The notes under the pieces were generated by a model. The model worked only from the letters and a program-made list of their open reading frames with translations, had not been told where the DNA came from and ran no database searches. 64,000 bases of DNA. Source: Bacteroidales bacterium. Lineage in GTDB: Bacteria; Bacteroidota; Bacteroidia; Bacteroidales; UBA932. The stretch lies in the NCBI GenBank assembly GCA_017619675.1, contig JAFZRX010000016.1:27656-91655 (forward strand), written 5' to 3'. A program made the position numbers and the translations under genes. Positions 59,442 to 64,000 of the stretch are shown piece after piece (position 1 is the first letter of the stretch; each line of letters begins with the position of its first letter).

Positions 59442-60684
59442 GAAAGAACTGGAAATAATGGCTCCGGCGGGCAATTTCGAATGCCTGCGCGCGGCCATCC
59501 AAGGCGGGGCTGACTCCGTCTACTTTGGCGTGGGACAGCTGAACATGCGTTCCCATTCCGCCAACAATTTCACCCCAAAGGACCTTCCTGAAGTATGCCG
59601 TATCTGCCGTGAGGCCGGGGTCAAGAGTTACATGACCCTGAACATAGTCCTCTACCAGGAGGACCTGGACGCCATGCGGGAAGCGCTGGACGCGGCCAAG
59701 GCCGCAGGCGTGGACGCCATAATCGCTTCCGACATGGCCGCCATCGAGTACTGCCGCCAGATTGGCCTGGAAGTCCATATCTCCACCCAGCTGAGCATCT
59801 CCAACGTCCTGTCCCTCAAGTTCTACGCCCAGTTCGCGGACGTGATAGTGCTTGCCAGGGAACTGAACCTGAACCAGGTGAAGGACATCTGCCGGACAAT
59901 AGAGAAAGAGCATATCACCGGTCCTTCCGGGAACCTTGTCAGGGTGGAGATGTTCGCGCACGGCGCGCTCTGCATGGCCATTTCCGGCAAATGCTACCTG
60001 AGCCTGCACGCCTACGGGGCTTCCGCCAACAGGGGATCGTGCTTCCAGGTATGCCGCCGCGGCTACGAGGTCACTGACCTGGAGACCGGCAACCAGTTGC
60101 TGGTAGACAACAAATACATCATGTCTCCCAAGGACCTGTGCACCATAGAGTTCATGGACAAGATAATTGACGCGGGGGTCAAGGTGTTCAAGATAGAGGG
60201 CCGCGCGCGGAGCGCGGAGTACGTCAAGAAATCAGCCTCCTGCTACCGCCGTGCGGCCGATGCCGTCTGCGACGGCACCTACACCCCGGAACTGGCCGCC
60301 TCCCTCAAGGAGGAACTGGCCCAGGTGTTCAACAGGGGATTCTGGGACGGATATTACCAGGGCGCGTACCTGGGCCAGTGGAGTGAGGTCTACGGCAGTC
60401 AGGCCACCCGCACCAAGGTTTACTGCGGCAAGGTTACCAACTGGTTCGACCGCATAGGCGTGGCTGAGATATCAGTGGAGTCCGCCCCCCTGAAGGTGGG
60501 CGACCAGGTGATGGTGATAGGCTCCACCACCGGTGTCGTGGAGTTCACCGTGGATGACATGCGCGTGAACCTGGAGCCGGCCTTGGAGGCCTCCAAGGGC
60601 GTAAGATGCTCCGTGGCCAGCCCGTCCAAGCTGAGGAGGGGAGACAAGCTGTACCTCTGGCAGGAGAACGCAAAAGAAGAATAA
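59431..60684 (+). CDS. Peptidase U32 family protein (RlhA/TrhP-like)
   Basis: 417 residues. Despite the family name, studied members help hydroxylate rRNA or tRNA. The U32 signature VEMFAHGALCMAISGKCYLS (about 171-190) and later cysteines CFQVCRRGY support an Fe-S site. It begins ELEIMAPAGNFECLRAAIQG. The GTG at 59431 gives an N-terminus typical of the family; the ATG at 59458 would be shorter and avoid the overlap. A GH54 paralog begins 17 bases later. Confidence 0.9.
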   Translation: MLNKKELEIMAPAGNFECLRAAIQGGADSVYFGVGQLNMRSHSANNFTPKDLPEVCRICREAGVKSYMTLNIVLYQEDLDAMREALDAAKAAGVDAIIASDMAAIEYCRQIGLEVHISTQLSISNVLSLKFYAQFADVIVLARELNLNQVKDICRTIEKEHITGPSGNLVRVEMFAHGALCMAISGKCYLSLHAYGASANRGSCFQVCRRGYEVTDLETGNQLLVDNKYIMSPKDLCTIEFMDKIIDAGVKVFKIEGRARSAEYVKKSASCYRRAADAVCDGTYTPELAASLKEELAQVFNRGFWDGYYQGAYLGQWSEVYGSQATRTKVYCGKVTNWFDRIGVAEISVESAPLKVGDQVMVIGSTTGVVEFTVDDMRVNLEPALEASKGVRCSVASPSKLRRGDKLYLWQENAKEE

Positions 60685-60701
60685 TTCTAAACTATAGCCA
60701 T

Positions 60702-63700
60702 ATGAAGAAGAGCAAAGTGTTTTTGCTGATAGGAGCCGCCGTGGTCATTCCTGCAGCTTTCCTGGCATTTGTATCACAGGCCCAGATGCAGGTTGCCCCC
60801 GTTCCGCAGCGCCCTGAGGGCCCTTGCGACATCTACGCGGCCGCCGGCGCCCCCTGCGCCGCCGCGCACAGTACCACCCGTGCCCTTTACAGGGACTATG
60901 ACGGACCCCTCTACCAGGTGGTCCGCGCCTCTGACGGCCAGACAATGGACATTGGCGTCACGCCGTCACGGCGCGGCGAGGCGGGCGGCTATGCGAACGC
61001 CGCCGCCCAGGACCAGTTCTGCGCCAACACCTATTGCTTCATCTCCATAATATACGACCAGTCCCCGCAGGGCAACCACCTTGTACAGGCCCCCCGCGGA
61101 GCGTTCCTGGGCCCTGCCATGGGCGGTCTCAACAACATCCCCCTGGCCGACATGGCCCCCGCTTCGCTCAACGGCCACAAGGTATACGGAGCGTTCATAA
61201 TCCCGGGAATGGGACTCCGCTGGAACGACCCCACCGGCACCGCCGTGGACGACCAGGCGGAAGGCCAGTACTGGGTGATCAACGGCCACCACTACAACGA
61301 CGGCTGCTGCTTCGATTACGGCAATGCTGAGACAGACTCCCGTGACGACGGCGACGGCACCATGGAAACCACCTACTTTGGAAACGCCACCAACTGGTAT
61401 TACGGCACCCAGCCGGGTCCCTGGATGATGACGGACCAGGAGAACAACCTGGTTGGCTGCGTCACTGATTCCCCAACCAACAAGTTCTGCGAGACGCTTG
61501 AAAGCGTAAACTGGAGGTTCGTCACGGAAATGGTTGACGGCGAGCCCCATCACTGGCGCTCCATGGGCGGAAACGCCCAGGAAGGCACCCTGGGCGTCCT
61601 CTACGATGGCGTCCGCGTCCAGAACGACCGCAGCAGTTACGACCCCATGCGCAAGCAGGGAGCCATCCTGCTGGGCAACGGCGGCGACAACGGCAACGTA
61701 TCGTCCGGAACCTTCTACGAGGGTGCCATGACCTTCGCGGGCACCTTCCCCTCACAGGAGACCAACCAGGCCATCCAGGCCAACATTGTGGCCGCCAAGT
61801 ACAACGTGGCCACCCTTGAGGTGGGCGCCGCCCAGTCTATCGACACCCCTGACAGGATCCAGACCTGGGCTCCCAACACCACCCAGCACGTCACCGTCAA
61901 GTTCACCAACACAATTGGCGAAGTTGTCGTAGGCCTTACCCTGACCGTCGTTCCTCCCAAGGGTTGGAAGTACAACGTCCTGGGCAGCACTGACAAGGTG
62001 CGCAGCATCCGCACCATCCTCCCCGGAGAGAGCGTTTACGTAACCTTCGCCGTCACCTCCAATTCCCAGCCGTACAGCGGAGACATCACCGCAAGGGCAA
62101 ACTGGAACAGTTTCGGCAAGACCTGGTCTGAGGTGGCATACTCCAAGATCCGCAACGTGAACCCGGTGAAGATCAACGAGTTCCGCATCGCTGACAACCT
62201 TGGCAACAAGACCAACACCTTCATAGAACTGTACAACCCTTCCGAGAACGACATTGACATTTCCAACTGGACCGTCACCGGCCACACCATGCACATTCCT
62301 TTCGCATCGTCAATCGTAATTCCAAGGGGAACCAAGATCGCCGCAAAGGGATTCTATCTGCTGGGCCTCTCCAACTCCGGCCTCGCGGTTCAGGCTGCAA
62401 AGGGTGACAACACCATCTACGTCCGTGACCTCACCGGTATAGCGGAAGGCCACGAGATAGAGATAGGCACCGGCGCCAACAAGGAAATCCGGAAGGTGGC
62501 AGCCGTCATAAACAACGTGATAGACGACCGCCAGTCCGGCTCCAACAACCGCGGCTGGGTGGCCCCGGGATATCCTTCCTTCATATTCCAGCCCCTCCCC
62601 AACGGTCCTGACGACAAGCAGTTCGAGCAGTTCCCCGCAGGCACCAAGAATCTCCCCGTGACATCCACCGCCAATTTCCAGGTGGGCCAGAAGATAGCCA
62701 TAGGCTACGGCGCCGCATATCCCGCCATCGGCGAGAGCAAGGAAAGCTATGAGGTCGTTACGGTAACGGCCGTTGGCAAGCCCGGCACCCAGGCATACAC
62801 CGCCTATCCCGCCAAGAAGGGCGACAGGGTGCTCCGCGTTTCCAACGTCACCAACATATCCCCTGGAGACCAGATCCTGCTGGACATTGACAGCGAGGGT
62901 CACGGCAAGGAGCTGGTGACCGTGCGCAGCGTGGGCACCGCCTCCAGCGCGCGCCCCGGACGCGGTCCCATGACCCTTGAGCAGGCCGGCACGGGCCTTA
63001 CCCTGAGCAAGCCGCTCAGGTACAACCATGCCGCCAACGTGCCTTTCGCCGTGAACGGAACAGGTATTTCCTTCACTCCGGCCACCAAGCATGCGCACTG
63101 GAGCAACGAGCCTGTCCTGGCGCTGGTATACGCCATCGAACTTGACGAGCCTCTCGCCAAGGACCACGACATTGACGACGTAGTCTTCGACGCAAGGGTG
63201 AAAGGCGCCGGCTATCAGGACGAAGTCCCTGCGGACCAGCTGTTCGGAGGTCCCGCGCTCCTTCCCCTGGGAGGAACCATCGTCCTTCGCGACGCCGCCG
63301 GCCTCGTTGCAGATTCCTTCAACTACGGCCGCAACGTTGACACCCAGTACAGCGAGGGTTACCACGGCGAATCCGGCGTCCACCAGATGGGCAACTTCGT
63401 GAACACCCCCGCCGTTACGGACAGGTCCTACTATTACAATCCCACCCAGAATGTGGCAACTCCTAACCTCAGTGCGGGCCGTTTCCCTGACGGATATGAC
63501 ACGGACAACAACAAGTATGACTTCCGCCTGCAGCCAAACTTCAACCTGGCCGCGGACATGCCCGCCGGCAAGGATCTCATCCTGCTCACTTCCGTCCAGG
63601 GCCTTGTCCCGGGCCAGAGGATATACATTGGCGAAAAGGACAACCAGGAATCCGTCCAGGTGGCAACCGTGGGTATCAAGACCGAGGACGAAGGCATTGG

Positions 63701-63794
63701 AGTGGGCATCGCAACGCCGCTCAAGAACGCCCACAAGGCCGGCGAGGCCATCACCGTGAACCTCCCGACCCCCGGCCGTCCCAACAGGTATTAG
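60702..63794 (+). CDS. GH54-like alpha-L-arabinofuranosidase with NEW3, lamin-tail and repeated C-terminal modules (copy 2)
   Basis: 1030 residues from the ATG at 60702; signal peptide about 1-28. It has the same domain order as copy 1 (53033), and the catalytic residues fall at the same positions: C202-C203, E247 and D329. Lamin-tail part at about 488-565 (VKINEFRIADNLGNKTN); repeated modules follow to the C-terminus, which ends PTPGRPNRY as in copy 1 (PTPGAPNRY). The NEW3 and lamin-tail parts may bind or space the enzyme at the surface. It is in line with, and 17 bases after, the U32 gene. A 23-bp inverted repeat follows. Confidence 0.88.
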   Translation: MKKSKVFLLIGAAVVIPAAFLAFVSQAQMQVAPVPQRPEGPCDIYAAAGAPCAAAHSTTRALYRDYDGPLYQVVRASDGQTMDIGVTPSRRGEAGGYANAAAQDQFCANTYCFISIIYDQSPQGNHLVQAPRGAFLGPAMGGLNNIPLADMAPASLNGHKVYGAFIIPGMGLRWNDPTGTAVDDQAEGQYWVINGHHYNDGCCFDYGNAETDSRDDGDGTMETTYFGNATNWYYGTQPGPWMMTDQENNLVGCVTDSPTNKFCETLESVNWRFVTEMVDGEPHHWRSMGGNAQEGTLGVLYDGVRVQNDRSSYDPMRKQGAILLGNGGDNGNVSSGTFYEGAMTFAGTFPSQETNQAIQANIVAAKYNVATLEVGAAQSIDTPDRIQTWAPNTTQHVTVKFTNTIGEVVVGLTLTVVPPKGWKYNVLGSTDKVRSIRTILPGESVYVTFAVTSNSQPYSGDITARANWNSFGKTWSEVAYSKIRNVNPVKINEFRIADNLGNKTNTFIELYNPSENDIDISNWTVTGHTMHIPFASSIVIPRGTKIAAKGFYLLGLSNSGLAVQAAKGDNTIYVRDLTGIAEGHEIEIGTGANKEIRKVAAVINNVIDDRQSGSNNRGWVAPGYPSFIFQPLPNGPDDKQFEQFPAGTKNLPVTSTANFQVGQKIAIGYGAAYPAIGESKESYEVVTVTAVGKPGTQAYTAYPAKKGDRVLRVSNVTNISPGDQILLDIDSEGHGKELVTVRSVGTASSARPGRGPMTLEQAGTGLTLSKPLRYNHAANVPFAVNGTGISFTPATKHAHWSNEPVLALVYAIELDEPLAKDHDIDDVVFDARVKGAGYQDEVPADQLFGGPALLPLGGTIVLRDAAGLVADSFNYGRNVDTQYSEGYHGESGVHQMGNFVNTPAVTDRSYYYNPTQNVATPNLSAGRFPDGYDTDNNKYDFRLQPNFNLAADMPAGKDLILLTSVQGLVPGQRIYIGEKDNQESVQVATVGIKTEDEGIGVGIATPLKNAHKAGEAITVNLPTPGRPNRY

Positions 63795-63830
63795 TCCGTC
63801 CTGCCCGGGCATCTCACAGGGACGCTCGAA

Positions 63831-63900
63831 GGCAGTCAGGGGTTCAAAAGTGCGACAAAGCAGGCTTTACGCCGAAAGCACTTTTGAACCCCTGACTGCC
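63831..63900. repeat. 23-bp perfect inverted repeat, nested hairpin, downstream of GH54 copy 2
   Basis: Arms 63831-63853 and 63878-63900 are perfect reverse complements. The 24-base loop holds a second stem AAAGC/GCTTT (63857-63868). No T-run follows, so it is not a standard terminator. It starts 36 bases after the GH54 stop. Confidence 0.75.
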
Positions 63901-63937
63901 ATTCTCCCTTCCCGTCCTCATACTGCCTTTTCATATA

Positions 63938-63969
63938 TTTGTGTGATTGCAAATAGTTTCTTATATTTG
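63938..63969 (+). promoter_or_regulatory. Bacteroides-type promoter for the gene leaving the right edge
   Basis: TTTG (63938-63941), a 20-bp spacer and TATATTTG (63962-63969). The TTTG is itself the end of another TATATTTG (63934-63941), so there may be two tandem start sites. ATG follows at 63992. Confidence 0.7.
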
Positions 63970-63991
63970 ATAGCGTTAGACGTTGATACCA

Positions 63992-64000
63992 ATGAGAAAG
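63992..64000 (+). CDS. Start of a gene cut by the right edge (M-R-K...)
   Basis: ATGAGAAAG follows a good promoter by 22 bases. MRK is a common start of exported proteins, but three codons cannot identify a product. Confidence 0.35.

Noticed and set aside
62310-63812. Minus-strand open frame of 500 codons opposite GH54 copy 2
   Set aside because: Same kind of shadow as opposite copy 1; no motif and composition typical of antisense reading.
63831-63900. Integron attC site
   Set aside because: The stem is perfect without the extrahelical bases and lacks the GTTRRRY/RYYYAAC core; no integron integrase is seen.

Overview
This window is a gene-dense stretch of chromosome from a member of the Bacteroidota, most likely order Bacteroidales, with fairly high GC (my reading; not computed). 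The evidence is the gldH, DUF4271 and DUF2723 genes, BACON-domain lipoproteins, a split transketolase, and promoters of the Bacteroides type (TTTG near -33 and TAnnTTTG near -7) in place of the E. coli type. Almost all of it is housekeeping or cell-envelope genes, with no insertion sequence, phage or CRISPR array. Genes are packed tightly, often with stop and start codons overlapping.

Layout. 1-290 is the start of an ECF sigma factor leaving the left edge. 367-3103 is a TPR protein plus an EnvC-like protein with a degenerate LytM domain. 3107-6699 (minus) carries a phosphopantetheinyl transferase, a GH43 arabinanase-like enzyme and LepA. 6781-10136 is a split transketolase followed directly by an ECF sigma factor, a probable anti-sigma-like membrane protein and a Spy/CpxP-like protein. 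10162-11506 (minus) is trmN6 and lolD. A tRNA-Pro(UGG) at 11594 is followed by the only large non-coding region (11714-12479), which is full of hairpins. 12480-14862 (minus) is the tightly coupled sui1 - DUF4271 - hemD - rnpA - yidD operon. 14914-21079 holds a DUF2723 membrane protein, an rRNA methyltransferase-like gene, pgk and lgt. 21161-27035 is an RND efflux operon ending in a PII-like small protein. 27058-34089 is a string of housekeeping genes (trxA, LOG, prenyl synthase, holB, ricT, gldH, trmB, smpB, miaA). 34086-36328 (minus) is metK and a TPR protein with a retropepsin-like fold.

36548-47180 looks like a nutrient-scavenging locus: an Oar-like TonB receptor, two BACON/OB-fold lipoproteins (the second with a DRGH nuclease), an endonuclease/exonuclease/phosphatase protein and an M3 peptidase. 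Together they suggest extracellular nucleic acid or nucleoprotein breakdown and uptake. 47177-50747 is RNase R and GpmI. 50767-63794 holds an unclassified alpha-toroid lipoprotein and two large paralogous GH54 arabinofuranosidases, which enclose MATE, rsgA, ispA-like and U32 genes. With the GH43 gene these point to arabinan or arabinoxylan use. The right edge has a 23-bp perfect inverted repeat and a promoter for a gene starting at 63992.

The most notable observations are the putative nucleic-acid-use locus, the twin bacterial GH54 proteins with repeated C-terminal modules, the hairpin-rich non-coding block beside tRNA-Pro, and a recurrent bidirectional promoter geometry with several genes that appear to lack leaders. 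All functional calls come from reading motifs; no database search was run.
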